Positions 25,398 through 34,726 of a stretch of 64,000 nucleotides of DNA are shown here, one piece after another. The translations under genes were made by a program, and so were the position numbers. The DNA is from Bacteroidales bacterium. Lineage in GTDB: Bacteria > Bacteroidota > Bacteroidia > Bacteroidales > VadinHA17. The stretch lies in NCBI GenBank assembly GCA_003142255.1, contig PLLO01000006.1, positions 147,419 through 211,418 of the forward strand, read 5' to 3'. Under the pieces are notes generated by a model. That model did not search any database and was not told the origin of the DNA. It saw only the letters and a program-made list of their open reading frames with translations. The number at the start of each line of letters is the position of its first letter. Position 1 is the first letter of the stretch.

Positions 25398-28103
25398 ATG
25401 ACAGCAAAATTTGGTTCCGGATTCAGCTATTCAAGGAAAATCGGATTTATATGTCTTTCGATGCTGATTCTTCTGGCTGTTACCAACTGCGAAAAGCCTC
25501 AGCGTTTGTTAAAAATCTCCACCCTTTCACCTGTAGATTCGCTTATTTCTTATGCAGGTGCAACTCTTCAAGTCGAAATTACTGACCTCGGCATTGATCC
25601 GATAAGTGAATTTGGAATTGAAATTTCAAAAAGCTCATTATTTCTGCAGCCCGAAGCGCTGAAGGTAAATAGTGCAGCTTCAAAAAGAGTTTTTGGAGTA
25701 AAATTTCAGAACCTTGATCCCGGCATCCAGTATTATTACAGGTCGTATGCGAAGCTGAAATCATCAACGGAACTGATATATGCACTTGATGATAAAAGCT
25801 TTACAACAAAAGCGACCAGGAAAGCTACTGTGACAATAAGTGATCCTTCGGACAAAACTCTTAACACTATAAAGATCAGCGGAAGTGTAACCGATGAAGG
25901 TGGTGAAGCGGTTACCAGGAAAGGACTCTGCTGGGGTTCCTCCCCCAGTCCTGATATCGCAAGCTGCATTGATACGACAATAAACGGATCGGGGCCGGGC
26001 GCTTTTACAGGTAAAATGGATGGCTTGAATCCCGGTGCCGAATATCATGTCAGAGCCTACGCAATAAATGCCAAAGGGGTCGGATACAGTGATGATAAAC
26101 AGGTTACGACATTTCAGCTTTCAGATGCAGTGACAACAGCAGCGACGGCAATAACCACCGGCTCGGCAATACTTAACGGAACAGTCAATGCCAACAACTC
26201 ATCTTCGGTCGTTACATTTGACTATGGAACAACAATATCGTACGGGCAGAGCGTAACGGCAACCCAGAGCCCGGTCACAGGGAATACGGCAACAAGTGTA
26301 AGTGCTAATATCACAGGACTAACCCCTGGAACGACATATCACTATAAGATTAAATCTGTAAGTGCGGCAGGTACGTCGACAGGCATGGACGACACATTTA
26401 CGACATTGTTTCCGCCGCCGGTGGTAATTTCTGCAGCGGCAACATATGTGACATCAACAGGCGCCACGCTCAACGGAACGGTAAATGCAAATAACACTTC
26501 AACCACCGTGACATTTGAATATGGAACAACCACAGGTTACGACTATTCGGCAACAGCATCACAGAGTCCGGTTACAGGGACTACGGTAGCAAATGTAAGT
26601 GCAGTGATCACAGGTTTGGATCCATCGACGACATATCATTTCAGGGTTAAAGCGACCAGCGAAGGAGGAACAACTAATGGGAGCGATCTGACATTCACGA
26701 CAGAAGCCCCTCCGCCAACAGTTACGGATTATGATGGGAATGTTTATAATACTGTTCAGATCGGAACACAAGATTGGATGCAGGAAAATCTGAAAACGAC
26801 TTCCTATAATAATGGAGACCCAATACCAAATGTTACTGACAATCTAACCTGGGCTGGATTATATTCAGAAGCGTATTGTTGGTACAACAATAATGAAGCT
26901 GCCTATAAAAATATTTATGGAGCATTATACACAATTTATGCAGCGGGTGATGTAAGGAACATTTGTCCAACTGGTTGGCATACTGCAAGTGATGAAGATT
27001 GGACAATATTAACTGATTTTTTATCAGGATCAACTGTTGCAGGAGGGAAACTCAAAGAAACGGGAACTACCCATTGGACAGATCCTAATACAGGCGCAAC
27101 AAACAGCAGTGGCTTGACAATAATGCCCGGAGGAAACCGTAGTACTGCCTGGGGAACTTTTTCCGGATTGAATACCTGGGCTGGGATTTGGGTTTCTCAG
27201 AGTGAATCAAGCACAATTGCAGGGTTTCGTAATATGAATTATACTTCTGAAGAAATATTTAGAATTATGAGTGTCAGTGGCGGGGAAATGGGAATGTCAG
27301 TCAGATGTATAAAAAAAGAATTGCCTCTATCTGAAACAGTCGCAGCTACTGCCGTTGGATCTGTAACTGCAACTCTTAATGGTAGGATAAATCCAAATGG
27401 AGTTTCAACTACTGTATCATTTGAATATGGAGTAACAGCCTCCTATGGTTTTATTGTCGGAGCTATGGAAAGTCCTCCTTCCGGTGCAAGTCCAGTTGGC
27501 GTAAGTGCAAATCTTACAGGGTTAACTAAAGGAAATACTTATCACTACCGGGTTAGAGCGATTAATTCAGGGGGAACAAGTTATGGTAATGACATGAGTT
27601 TCACAGCGACACTTTCAATTGGAGAAAGTTATGAAGGTGGCGTAGTTGCGTATATTTTACAGCCTGGAGATCCTGGTTACATTATTGGCGAAACTCATGG
27701 CTTTATTGCCTCCATAAGCGATCTAAGTCCTGGAATTATGTGGAGTAATGTGACTTCATCAGCGGTAGGTGGAACTGTAAGCACATTAGGATCCGGACAA
27801 GCTAATACAACCTTGATTGTAAATCAGGCAGGTTATAATAATGGAATTCCTAGTGCAGTTCAACTTTGCTATAATTATACAAATACTGAAATAGGCACAG
27901 GTGTTTACAGCGATTGGTATTTGCCAAGTTTGGATGAACTGAACAAACTTTATTTAAATAAAACTGCAATTGAAGGTTTTACTGGGGGCGACTATTGGTC
28001 TTCAACCGAGTATAACGATGGTTCAGCTTGGTACTTTGCTGGTTTCCCTATTGGTGCTGCGAAATTTGGCACTTATGTCGTTCGCGCGGTTCGGTCTTTT
28101 TAA
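25398..28103 (+). CDS. Modular surface lipoprotein: Fn3-like repeats, FISUMP, DUF1566
   Basis: A 901-residue lipoprotein (Cys32 in AVTNCEKPQ). It carries several fibronectin III-like modules of about 95 residues, recognised by recurring phrases such as LTPGTTYHYKIKS, LDPSTTYHFRVKA and LTKGNTYHYRVRA (about 245-335, 335-430 and 640-735). Between them lies a FISUMP domain (about 435-640: DYDGNVYNTVQIGTQDWM, ICPTGWHTASDEDW). A C-terminal DUF1566/Lcl-type domain follows (740-901: SDWYLPSLDELNKLY, WSSTEYN). Such proteins are thought to be surface adhesins or binding proteins. The stretch coding FISUMP and the end is visibly more AT-rich than the first half, suggesting recombination. The end overlaps the convergent ATPase gene by 4 bp. 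Confidence 0.88.
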   Translation: MTAKFGSGFSYSRKIGFICLSMLILLAVTNCEKPQRLLKISTLSPVDSLISYAGATLQVEITDLGIDPISEFGIEISKSSLFLQPEALKVNSAASKRVFGVKFQNLDPGIQYYYRSYAKLKSSTELIYALDDKSFTTKATRKATVTISDPSDKTLNTIKISGSVTDEGGEAVTRKGLCWGSSPSPDIASCIDTTINGSGPGAFTGKMDGLNPGAEYHVRAYAINAKGVGYSDDKQVTTFQLSDAVTTAATAITTGSAILNGTVNANNSSSVVTFDYGTTISYGQSVTATQSPVTGNTATSVSANITGLTPGTTYHYKIKSVSAAGTSTGMDDTFTTLFPPPVVISAAATYVTSTGATLNGTVNANNTSTTVTFEYGTTTGYDYSATASQSPVTGTTVANVSAVITGLDPSTTYHFRVKATSEGGTTNGSDLTFTTEAPPPTVTDYDGNVYNTVQIGTQDWMQENLKTTSYNNGDPIPNVTDNLTWAGLYSEAYCWYNNNEAAYKNIYGALYTIYAAGDVRNICPTGWHTASDEDWTILTDFLSGSTVAGGKLKETGTTHWTDPNTGATNSSGLTIMPGGNRSTAWGTFSGLNTWAGIWVSQSESSTIAGFRNMNYTSEEIFRIMSVSGGEMGMSVRCIKKELPLSETVAATAVGSVTATLNGRINPNGVSTTVSFEYGVTASYGFIVGAMESPPSGASPVGVSANLTGLTKGNTYHYRVRAINSGGTSYGNDMSFTATLSIGESYEGGVVAYILQPGDPGYIIGETHGFIASISDLSPGIMWSNVTSSAVGGTVSTLGSGQANTTLIVNQAGYNNGIPSAVQLCYNYTNTEIGTGVYSDWYLPSLDELNKLYLNKTAIEGFTGGDYWSSTEYNDGSAWYFAGFPIGAAKFGTYVVRAVRSF

Positions 28104-29233
28104 AGATCCCTGGTCTCCACCCATCTCCTGAAAAGCAGGTCATTTATTTTGTAATATTTTCTTCCCTCCCGGTTATAGTCGAAATATATCAGTTCCATTC
28201 TTAATAAAGCCTGTAGAGTTCTCAAAACAGTTGCCGGATTACCGAGAGAATGTTTTGAAATAAATTCATGTCCGGTTGGTTCATATAGCTCATTTTCGAG
28301 AGCAGAAGCTTTCAACATATTCCACTGTGCTGAAGTAATCATTCCCCTGTAATTGAGAAACACCGGCTCCTGTTCCTGTAGCAGCCTGTCTGCTTCTTCT
28401 TTCCAGTCGTCCTCATTTACAACTTTGTTTCCTCTTATGAAAACCCGATTGCAGATAAGCTGGACATAAAAGGTGTGATCATCAGCCCAATTAAGCATCT
28501 GATCAACAATATTTTCAGTAACTAGCATCTTGATTTCTGAAAATTTCTTCAATATAAATGAGTTATACTTTTTATGGTCAATCTTATCGATCTTTAGCAT
28601 CCTGGCGCTGTTATAAAACGGCCTGGATGGCAGGGTAAAAAGCTCATTCATAAGATGCTGCTGACTTCCGCAAAAAATAAATACAACATTTTTCATTTTC
28701 TGTATTATGCTCCTGAACCAGGCATCACTGTTTTCTTCAGGATATTTCAGAATCTGCTGGAATTCATCAATGGCTATAATTATCTTTTCATCCTGACTTT
28801 CAAGGAACTGAAGAATTGCTTCAATCTGACGGTTAACTTCCTGATCCTTCAGGGCGAATGAGACCTGGGGAGCCCCGGTAAGCATATCAAATGTTAAAGT
28901 AGGCCTGAGTGATCTGATAAAATCCCAGATCTTTTTACCAAATCCCTTTCTGTCCGGGATATTCTTAATTACTGAAGATGCCAGCTCATTGAGAAATCCA
29001 TTCATGTTTTCTGTTGGAAGAATATCCAGATAAATGCCTCTTGTTCCTTTTGGAAGCTTTGCAAGGATATGCATAATAAGCGATGTTTTCCCGATCCTTC
29101 TCTGGGCAGTCAGTATAGTTGAGCTGCCACCCCTTATATTTTCAAGAATATTTTTTGTTTCATTTTCCCGGTCACAAAAGTAGGAGGGACCATAATATCC
29201 TGTAACAGAAAATGGAGTTGTAGGTTTCTTCAT
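28100..29233 (-). CDS. Archaeal-type AAA ATPase
   Basis: A 377-residue protein from 29233; an upstream ATG at 29257 adds 8 residues. It belongs to the ATPase family first described mainly in archaea: Walker A AQRRIGKTS (43-51), Walker B IIIAIDEFQQIL with the sensor strand VVFIFCGSQ, followed by an all-helical region and a winged helix at the C-terminus (YFDYNREGRKYYKINDLLFRRWV). The opening YYGPSYFCDRENET is the family's usual N-terminal box. Its cellular role is unknown; members are often scattered by horizontal transfer. It faces the modular lipoprotein gene and is followed upstream by a long-range terminator. Confidence 0.88.
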   Translation of the reverse strand: MKKPTTPFSVTGYYGPSYFCDRENETKNILENIRGGSSTILTAQRRIGKTSLIMHILAKLPKGTRGIYLDILPTENMNGFLNELASSVIKNIPDRKGFGKKIWDFIRSLRPTLTFDMLTGAPQVSFALKDQEVNRQIEAILQFLESQDEKIIIAIDEFQQILKYPEENSDAWFRSIIQKMKNVVFIFCGSQQHLMNELFTLPSRPFYNSARMLKIDKIDHKKYNSFILKKFSEIKMLVTENIVDQMLNWADDHTFYVQLICNRVFIRGNKVVNEDDWKEEADRLLQEQEPVFLNYRGMITSAQWNMLKASALENELYEPTGHEFISKHSLGNPATVLRTLQALLRMELIYFDYNREGRKYYKINDLLFRRWVETRDL

Positions 29234-29348
29234 ATTTATACAATTTACATTTTGCAATTTACAAAATATAAATTACATAGTAGCAAACAAGAAAAGATAT
29301 TTTCAGGATTTTTCCATGCCATTATATACCTGCCCTTTTTTTCAATAA

Positions 29349-29380
29349 AAAAGGAGGCTACCCCCGGACAGTCTCCTTTT
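29349..29380 (-). terminator. Terminator between DUF5916 and ATPase genes
   Basis: AAAAGGAGGCT pairs with AGTCTCCTTTT (one G-T pair) around a C-rich loop. Both flanks are A/T-rich, so it should work for the minus-strand DUF5916 gene, whose stop is 23 bp away. Confidence 0.75.
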
Positions 29381-29402
29381 CAAACAAATCAGATCAATAA
29401 AC

Positions 29403-32063
29403 CTATTTTATTCCAAACCTGTAACTGAATTTTACCAGAAATACATTATGAGGTATATCGTTTTCCCTGTTGAACAGATCACCCATATTGTTGGCAAAAT
29501 CCATGCGTCCGGAATCATTATAGTTATTCCTCGTCTGACTCCATACAAGAAATACTGTCGAACCCGGATTATATTCCCATCTTATGACAAGATTTGACAG
29601 GAAAAACTGGTAATTAAAGTCATTATTGCCGATGGTATAATCGGTTGTACCGTCCGTATTCTCGTCGATATTATAATGATCTGTGTCAAATGTCTTTTGA
29701 GCATCAGTATAAACGTGGAACCTGTCGGTATATTCCTTTGAAAGAGGATCAAGAATATATTTGTGGTTATAATACTTTCCCGAGGCTATATATGGCTGAC
29801 CCCAGTACTGCAAGGTGAGATCGGGTGTCAGGTTGAAATTGATCCGGATCGATGCATTGATTGTCGTCCTGTCAATGCTTGCAAAAATGTATCTGTCAGC
29901 GCCGTTGTAATTCAGTTCTGTGACATACTGCAGATCTGTGAACGACTTGCTGATTCCAGGGCTCAAAGTGACAACCAGAGAATTATTGGGCTTATAAGTT
30001 ATATCTGAACCTATATAAAAGTTTTTATAGCTTTTCTCAAATCCCGCGTTTGAGTTAAAAGATACCGAAAAATTAAGCTTCTTTCTGTAATCGGTAGAGA
30101 ACCCGGCATTAGCAGTCATGCTGCCCGGCATCTTCATTATGGGACCACCGCGAAGCATATCTGTAGAAAACGCTGAACCGTTAAGATTTCCGTACATCCA
30201 TGCGCTCCAGTAATTCTTAAAAGTCATACTGGGATTAAATTCGATTCCTTTCCCTGTAATATTTCCGCCAAAATTATTAACAAGGTAAAAATCTCCGTTA
30301 AGGTTGAACCTTTGATAAATTCCTTTTGGTTCCCACTGGTTATAACCTGCCCACAGAACAGAGAGAACATTATCAGCCTGCTGCATATATCCCAGGTCAT
30401 TTATCTCAAATCCCGGGGTTTTCCAGATCACGCATCCCATAAGATTAAGATGCCCGTTAAGCTTTTGAATCTGCATTCTCCCGCCCGAACCGAGGAGCGA
30501 TGTTCTGTCAGGATTAAAGTTCACATAATCTTTATCAGGTCTCTGGTAATAGTGAGCCGATGATTGCTGGGTAAGTGCAATCGCTTCTTTTGATCCGTTT
30601 ACCTGGCTGAAAGCTGCATTAAGGTTGAACATCCAGGCTTTATTTTTGAAATACTGGGTAAAATCGAATCCTCCGGTATATGCTGATTTATGCATTGTTT
30701 TTGCCAGATTATCATCGAGGTTCCTGTTGGTTCCGGTGAAAATTCCGCCAAGTAATGTATTGCCCTCCTTGAAATCTTTCTGTATCCTTCCCAGAAAATA
30801 ATTAGTAAATGGTTCAACTGTCTGAAATATCCTGCTATTTGGTGTCGGTGGTACCTTGCCACTGACAGTATCTATCTCTGCTTTTTCTTCCGCGGTCATA
30901 CCTTCAATAAAACCAACAGAAAGACCCTTGCTTGTCTTTCCTGTAAGCTTGGCCGCACCAAGGATGTTTGTATATGTCGGAATATCAGCATGCCATCCGT
31001 CTTTCAGGTCGAGATTCCCTTCAGGCCGGCGGCCTATTCTTCGAGAATAAAAGAGATTATCGTTCCCGTTATTCCCGTTACCTATCCCCATGTTGAAATT
31101 TGTAATATTATTCCCTTCAATGAAGAAAGGTCTTTTCTCAGAGAAGTATGTTTCGTAGGCAGAAAGGTTAACAACTGAAGGATCTGCTTCAACCTGTCCG
31201 AAATCAGGATTAACAGTGAGATCCATTGTCATGTTATTGGTAATCCCGATCTTGGCATCAACTCCCGCGTTTAATCCGTATTTCTGTCCTTTGGCCAAAA
31301 AAGGATTCCCGGGTTCTTTCTTGAAAGTCTCAGCTTTTGCAACTGCATAAGGAGTGACATCAAATATCTTCCTTGGCTTAATGTTATCCATGCCTGTGAG
31401 TTCGCCAAAAAGGTGAACAAGCCCGGGCGCATCTTTAGGTACATGCTCCCAGAAGTCTGTTTCATTCTTCCTGTAATAGATCCTGGCAACCTCAAGACCC
31501 CATGTGCCGGAAGAGTTCTTATCAAACCTTACCTGGCTGAACGGGATCTTCATTTCGGCGATCCAACCTTCACTATTGATTGAAGTTTTTGCCCACCAGT
31601 TTGGATCCCAGGATCCATCCTGGTTCTGCCCGTCGCCCGTGAACATCTGATCATATTTGACCCCGCTGGAGCTGATCCCGAAAAGAAATCCTGTCCGAAG
31701 ATCATGGAAGCTGTCGAATATAACGCCTACAAGATCGCCATCGACATTGTCACGCCTTGTGAGACGGTTTACAATACTGTCGGGAGCAGTATCATAAGCT
31801 TTAAATGCAGCATATATATTATCGTCATCAAATAGAATCTTGAATTCGGTTTTCTGCGTAGTATGCTTCCCGTTATACGGTTCATACTGGGTGAAATCAT
31901 CAACCCAATCACCCTGTTTCCATGCTTCATCGTCAAGAATGCCATTAATTACCGGAGCCGTGGTAACTCTTGTTGCATGGTACTGCTTCTTGATTACAGT
32001 CTGTGCTGTCGATATAGTGAAAGCCAGTAGAACAAGCAAAATTAAGGTTATTGATCTTTTCAT
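29403..32063 (-). CDS. DUF5916 outer-membrane-type protein with CBM9-like domain
   Basis: An 886-residue protein from 32063, where a signal peptide begins (MKRSITLILLVLLAFTISTA); an in-frame ATG at 32126 gives an unlikely extension. The N-terminal part (about 35-220) is a CBM9-like beta-sandwich (APVINGILDDEAWKQGDW, YAAFKAYD). The rest is DUF5916, with PDFGQVEADPSVVNLSAYET, EKRPFFIEGN and many beta strands that look like an outer-membrane barrel ending in F-S-Y-R-F. The family is common in Bacteroidota and its role is unproven; some members are annotated as hydrolases without evidence. It stands alone. Confidence 0.85.
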   Translation of the reverse strand: MKRSITLILLVLLAFTISTAQTVIKKQYHATRVTTAPVINGILDDEAWKQGDWVDDFTQYEPYNGKHTTQKTEFKILFDDDNIYAAFKAYDTAPDSIVNRLTRRDNVDGDLVGVIFDSFHDLRTGFLFGISSSGVKYDQMFTGDGQNQDGSWDPNWWAKTSINSEGWIAEMKIPFSQVRFDKNSSGTWGLEVARIYYRKNETDFWEHVPKDAPGLVHLFGELTGMDNIKPRKIFDVTPYAVAKAETFKKEPGNPFLAKGQKYGLNAGVDAKIGITNNMTMDLTVNPDFGQVEADPSVVNLSAYETYFSEKRPFFIEGNNITNFNMGIGNGNNGNDNLFYSRRIGRRPEGNLDLKDGWHADIPTYTNILGAAKLTGKTSKGLSVGFIEGMTAEEKAEIDTVSGKVPPTPNSRIFQTVEPFTNYFLGRIQKDFKEGNTLLGGIFTGTNRNLDDNLAKTMHKSAYTGGFDFTQYFKNKAWMFNLNAAFSQVNGSKEAIALTQQSSAHYYQRPDKDYVNFNPDRTSLLGSGGRMQIQKLNGHLNLMGCVIWKTPGFEINDLGYMQQADNVLSVLWAGYNQWEPKGIYQRFNLNGDFYLVNNFGGNITGKGIEFNPSMTFKNYWSAWMYGNLNGSAFSTDMLRGGPIMKMPGSMTANAGFSTDYRKKLNFSVSFNSNAGFEKSYKNFYIGSDITYKPNNSLVVTLSPGISKSFTDLQYVTELNYNGADRYIFASIDRTTINASIRINFNLTPDLTLQYWGQPYIASGKYYNHKYILDPLSKEYTDRFHVYTDAQKTFDTDHYNIDENTDGTTDYTIGNNDFNYQFFLSNLVIRWEYNPGSTVFLVWSQTRNNYNDSGRMDFANNMGDLFNRENDIPHNVFLVKFSYRFGIK

Positions 32064-32406
32064 CTGGTTAGGCAGTTTTTGGTTTGTTTTCAGGATAAGG
32101 ACGGACAACAGAGTAATTTGATGCAATAAAAAAGATATTTAGAATCATTTTAAACAATCCTTAAAGGGAATGACAAGTCCTTATCAAAGACACACAAAGT
32201 CAATTTCCCCCTATTGTAAAATCAGAAAAACAAAGTTTTAACTCCGGTTGAAATTTTTAAGCAGGGAGCCTGCATAGTCAAATATTAAACAGTGTAGAAG
32301 TGGAAGATTCCTGCTTTCGAACCAAGAACAGCCCCTAAATCCCCTGAAGGGGACTTATAGTTACTGTTTATCAGAGCCCCCTTCAGGGGGTTGGGGGCGT
32401 CTTCTT
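32064..32406. repeat. Intergenic region with a large GC-rich inverted repeat
   Basis: No gene is seen. An inverted repeat joins GCCCCTAAATCCCCTGAAGG (arm 32331-32355) with AGCCCCCTTCAGGGGGTTGG (arm 32375-32398). Each arm also has a small hairpin (CCCCTGAAGGGG; CCCCCTTCAGGGGG). It sits just downstream of the editing-domain gene and may terminate transcription or be a mobile intergenic repeat. Confidence 0.6.
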
Positions 32407-32901
32407 TCAATCGTAGAGCCTGATAAACTCATACGAGTTGCCTGTATAATCAAGAAACCTGAGAAAATCGGATTTTGATATTACCAGCGAAGCCCTGTTA
32501 TCGTTTGGGTGAAATGTGAGGCGCTCGCAGTCTTTAAGCTTTTCATCGATGAAAAGATGAACATTTTTCTCAGCGTCATTTATCAGTCCGAACGGCGATA
32601 CTGAACCGGGCTCAAGTCCCAGGTATTTCTTAAGCCGATGGTCAGAGGCGAAGGATAGCTTGCCCTGCTTAAGCCGCTTCTCAAGATCGTGGATCTGGAG
32701 TAAACTCAAATGCTCAAGTATTACAAGGTAATGCCTGTTGCCTTTATGGTTTCTGAAAAAAATATTCTTGCATTTAGCGGCGTCATAATCTTTCCAGAAG
32801 ATCTTTGCCTCTTCAATAGTAGCCAGTGGCGGATGTTCGTGATATTCGAAACTTATACCGAGCTTGTCGAGCAGGAGGTAGAGTTCTTTCTGCCCGGTCA
32901 T
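32407..32901 (-). CDS. YbaK/ProX-like tRNA editing-domain protein
   Basis: A 164-residue stand-alone editing-domain protein of the prolyl-tRNA synthetase-associated (YbaK/ProXp) family. Seen: start YLLLDKLGISFEYHEHPPLA, lysine in AAKCKNIFFRN, and GLEPGSVSPFGLIND, the characteristic substrate-pocket loop. It probably hydrolyses mischarged Ala-tRNA-Pro or a similar product, keeping translation accurate. Its start overlaps the stop of the SiaC-like gene by 4 bp (ATGA), so both are translated from one mRNA. Confidence 0.9.
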   Translation of the reverse strand: MTGQKELYLLLDKLGISFEYHEHPPLATIEEAKIFWKDYDAAKCKNIFFRNHKGNRHYLVILEHLSLLQIHDLEKRLKQGKLSFASDHRLKKYLGLEPGSVSPFGLINDAEKNVHLFIDEKLKDCERLTFHPNDNRASLVISKSDFLRFLDYTGNSYEFIRLYD

Positions 32902-33317
32902 TGGCCCCCGGACTTTTTTGTGATGTACGAAAAATCGAAACCTGCAAGAAGGGATATATCAGTCCCGGCATCTTTCATATCTGTATCTCCTTCCTCAGAA
33001 ATCCACTCTACGATAATCGGGATACCGGCGGCGATAAGCCTTTTGAATTCCTGAAGAATATCATAAAGGAATTTTGCAGATGATGAGTTGAAATATGAAA
33101 GGTCGATCTGAAATTTAAGCGGGTTTTCAGCATTGAAGTTTTTGAATTCTCCTTCAAGAATATCATCGATAAATATCTTAATCCACTCAATTACAGGATA
33201 GTAAATTGCACGCACATCCTCAGGCGATGATTTACCCCGGATAAAGAAACTGTTCTTTTGCGGAGAAAGAAGAATTTCCGGCGAGAGATCTGTGGCTTTT
33301 ATATGAAGTATTTGCAT
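32898..33317 (-). CDS. SiaC-family regulatory phosphoprotein (DUF1987)
   Basis: A 139-residue protein from 33317 (MQILHIKATDLSPEILLSPQ); a longer form from 33362 adds 15 unlike residues. It matches the SiaC/DUF1987 family: SFFIRGKSSPEDV, then FKFQ-type strand and LSYFNSSSAKFLYDIL, where a serine or threonine is phosphorylated in known members. In Pseudomonas SiaC works with the kinase SiaB and phosphatase SiaA in a partner-switch controlling a diguanylate cyclase. No partner gene is next to it here, though a SpoIIE phosphatase is encoded at 50884. The role here is an inference. Confidence 0.85.
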   Translation of the reverse strand: MQILHIKATDLSPEILLSPQKNSFFIRGKSSPEDVRAIYYPVIEWIKIFIDDILEGEFKNFNAENPLKFQIDLSYFNSSSAKFLYDILQEFKRLIAAGIPIIVEWISEEGDTDMKDAGTDISLLAGFDFSYITKKSGGQ

Positions 33318-33386
33318 ATGCAGGCATTTTTGCAAAATTGCACCATTATTTTGCAACTTCAAAAATTATTTTAAGTGGGTAATGTA

Positions 33387-33866
33387 TCAGAATAGCTCGT
33401 TATTATCATCTCCCGGTGTGTATCCGGAATCTTCCCGGAGGGAGTCTGATCTGTAAGCTTCGACCGCGAGCCTGTCGCAAAGCTCATTTTCCTTGTTGTT
33501 GTTATGGCCTTTAATCCAGATGAACCTGACCTTATGCTTTCTGTAAACCTTCAGGAATCTTATCCAGAGATCGGGATTCTTTTTCTTTTTGAAAGCTTTG
33601 GATTCCCATTGGAAGAGCCATCCTTTTTCCACAGAATCTGCGACATATTTTGAATCGGTGTACACTACGACCTTGCTCATGGGTTTTTTAAGAGCTTCAA
33701 GCCCGATGATTACCGCCAGCAACTCCATGCGATTGTTTGTGGTGAGTCTGAAACCTTCCGATTTCTCAAGTCTGTGCTTACCGGAGATCAGTACAACACC
33801 ATAACCCCCTGGTCCGGGGTTACCGCTTGCAGCACCGTCGGTATATATTGTGATCTCACCTTGCAT
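33387..33866 (-). CDS. rnhA: Ribonuclease HI
   Basis: A 159-residue RNase HI with all acidic active-site residues in context: YTDGAASGNPGPGGYG (first Asp), NRMELLAVIIGLEAL (Glu), VVYTDSKYVADSV (Asp) and KGHNNNKENELCDRLA (His and last Asp). It removes RNA from RNA-DNA hybrids. Its start overlaps the marC stop by 11 bp, suggesting translational coupling in the order marC, rnhA. The RNase HII gene is only 3 kb away. Confidence 0.96.
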   Translation of the reverse strand: MQGEITIYTDGAASGNPGPGGYGVVLISGKHRLEKSEGFRLTTNNRMELLAVIIGLEALKKPMSKVVVYTDSKYVADSVEKGWLFQWESKAFKKKKNPDLWIRFLKVYRKHKVRFIWIKGHNNNKENELCDRLAVEAYRSDSLREDSGYTPGDDNNELF

Positions 33867-34440
33867 GATGCAAAACTATGCCGGTGTTTGTGAGGAAAAG
33901 CTTTATGGCAATTGAAAGCAAAATCACACCAAACACTTTCCTCAGCAGCTGTAATCCCCCCTGCCCGAAAAATTTTTCAAATATTGATGTAAGACGAAGC
34001 ACCAGATAAACAACAACCATGTTAAGTACCAGGGCAATGAATATATTGATAGTCTGATATTCAGCTTTAAGTGACAGAATTGTTGTAATAGAACCGGCTC
34101 CTGCAATGAGAGGGAAAGCGATCGGAAATATAGCACCTTCACCGCGAGGGTCCTGTTTGAAAAGTTCTATTCCAAGAATCATCTCCATAGCAATCAGGAA
34201 GATAATGAACGAACCGGCGATAGCGAATGAAGATACGTCGATGCCGAAAATTCCCAGAAGCGGACTGCCGATAAAAAGAAATGCAAAGAAGATTAATGAA
34301 GACACAATAGTAACTTTTCCGGCGTCGATTTTTCCTGCTTTTGATTTTATGTCGATTATGATAGGAATTGAACCAGTGATATCAATTATGGCAAAGAGAA
34401 CCATAAAGGCTGCCAGTATCTCGATAAAGCTTAAATGCAT
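33856..34440 (-). CDS. MarC-family membrane protein
   Basis: A 194-residue protein from 34440 (MHLSFIEILAAFMVLFAIID). Longer versions starting at 34593 run through the upstream inverted repeats and were rejected. Six hydrophobic segments and the family phrases IDITGSIPIIIDI, GAIFPIAFPLIAGAGSITT and GLQLLRKVFGVILLSIAI identify MarC/UPF0056. Despite the name, a role in multiple antibiotic resistance has not held up; function remains unknown. It overlaps rnhA by 11 bp. Confidence 0.92.
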   Translation of the reverse strand: MHLSFIEILAAFMVLFAIIDITGSIPIIIDIKSKAGKIDAGKVTIVSSLIFFAFLFIGSPLLGIFGIDVSSFAIAGSFIIFLIAMEMILGIELFKQDPRGEGAIFPIAFPLIAGAGSITTILSLKAEYQTINIFIALVLNMVVVYLVLRLTSIFEKFFGQGGLQLLRKVFGVILLSIAIKLFLTNTGIVLHHAR

Positions 34441-34560
34441 TATATTGTAATTTGGTGCAAAGATAAAAAAATTCATGAACTCTTCCCTGACCTCCTCGCA
34501 TCCTCCTGAATCCCATTTACTCATCCCCCCGGCCCTCCCGCCGAAGCGGGACAAGCTCTT

Positions 34561-34631
34561 CTCTGCTTCGCAAAGAAGGGGGAGAGGAACCATGCTGTTT
34601 ATAAAAATTTCCCCCTCTTTGCAAAGCAGAG
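34561..34631. repeat. Intergenic inverted repeat
   Basis: CTCTGCTTCGCAAAGAAGGG (34561 onward) is the inverted partner of CCCCCTCTTTGCAAAGCAGA (34611 onward), with two mismatches across 22 bases and about 28 bases between the arms. It lies between marC and the S46 peptidase gene, next to the palindrome at 34649, and contains no gene. Confidence 0.65.
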
Positions 34632-34648
34632 AGCGGGCCGAGCGTAAA

Positions 34649-34672
34649 AAAATAGCCCTGCAGGGCTATTTT
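34649..34672. terminator. 24-bp perfect palindrome, bidirectional terminator
   Basis: The two halves AAAATAGCCCTG and CAGGGCTATTTT are exact reverse complements, with A run on one side and T run on the other. It sits 55 bp after the stop of the minus-strand S46 peptidase gene and should end its transcript. Confidence 0.8.
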
Positions 34673-34726
34673 AGCGAAGGAGCCAGACTGCAGGGCGGAT
34701 AAAAGGGGGTGAGTACAGGTACTCCT

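Noticed and set aside
34475..34702. 75-codon frame on the plus strand
   Set aside because: It consists mainly of the inverted repeats between marC and the S46 gene and has no family features.
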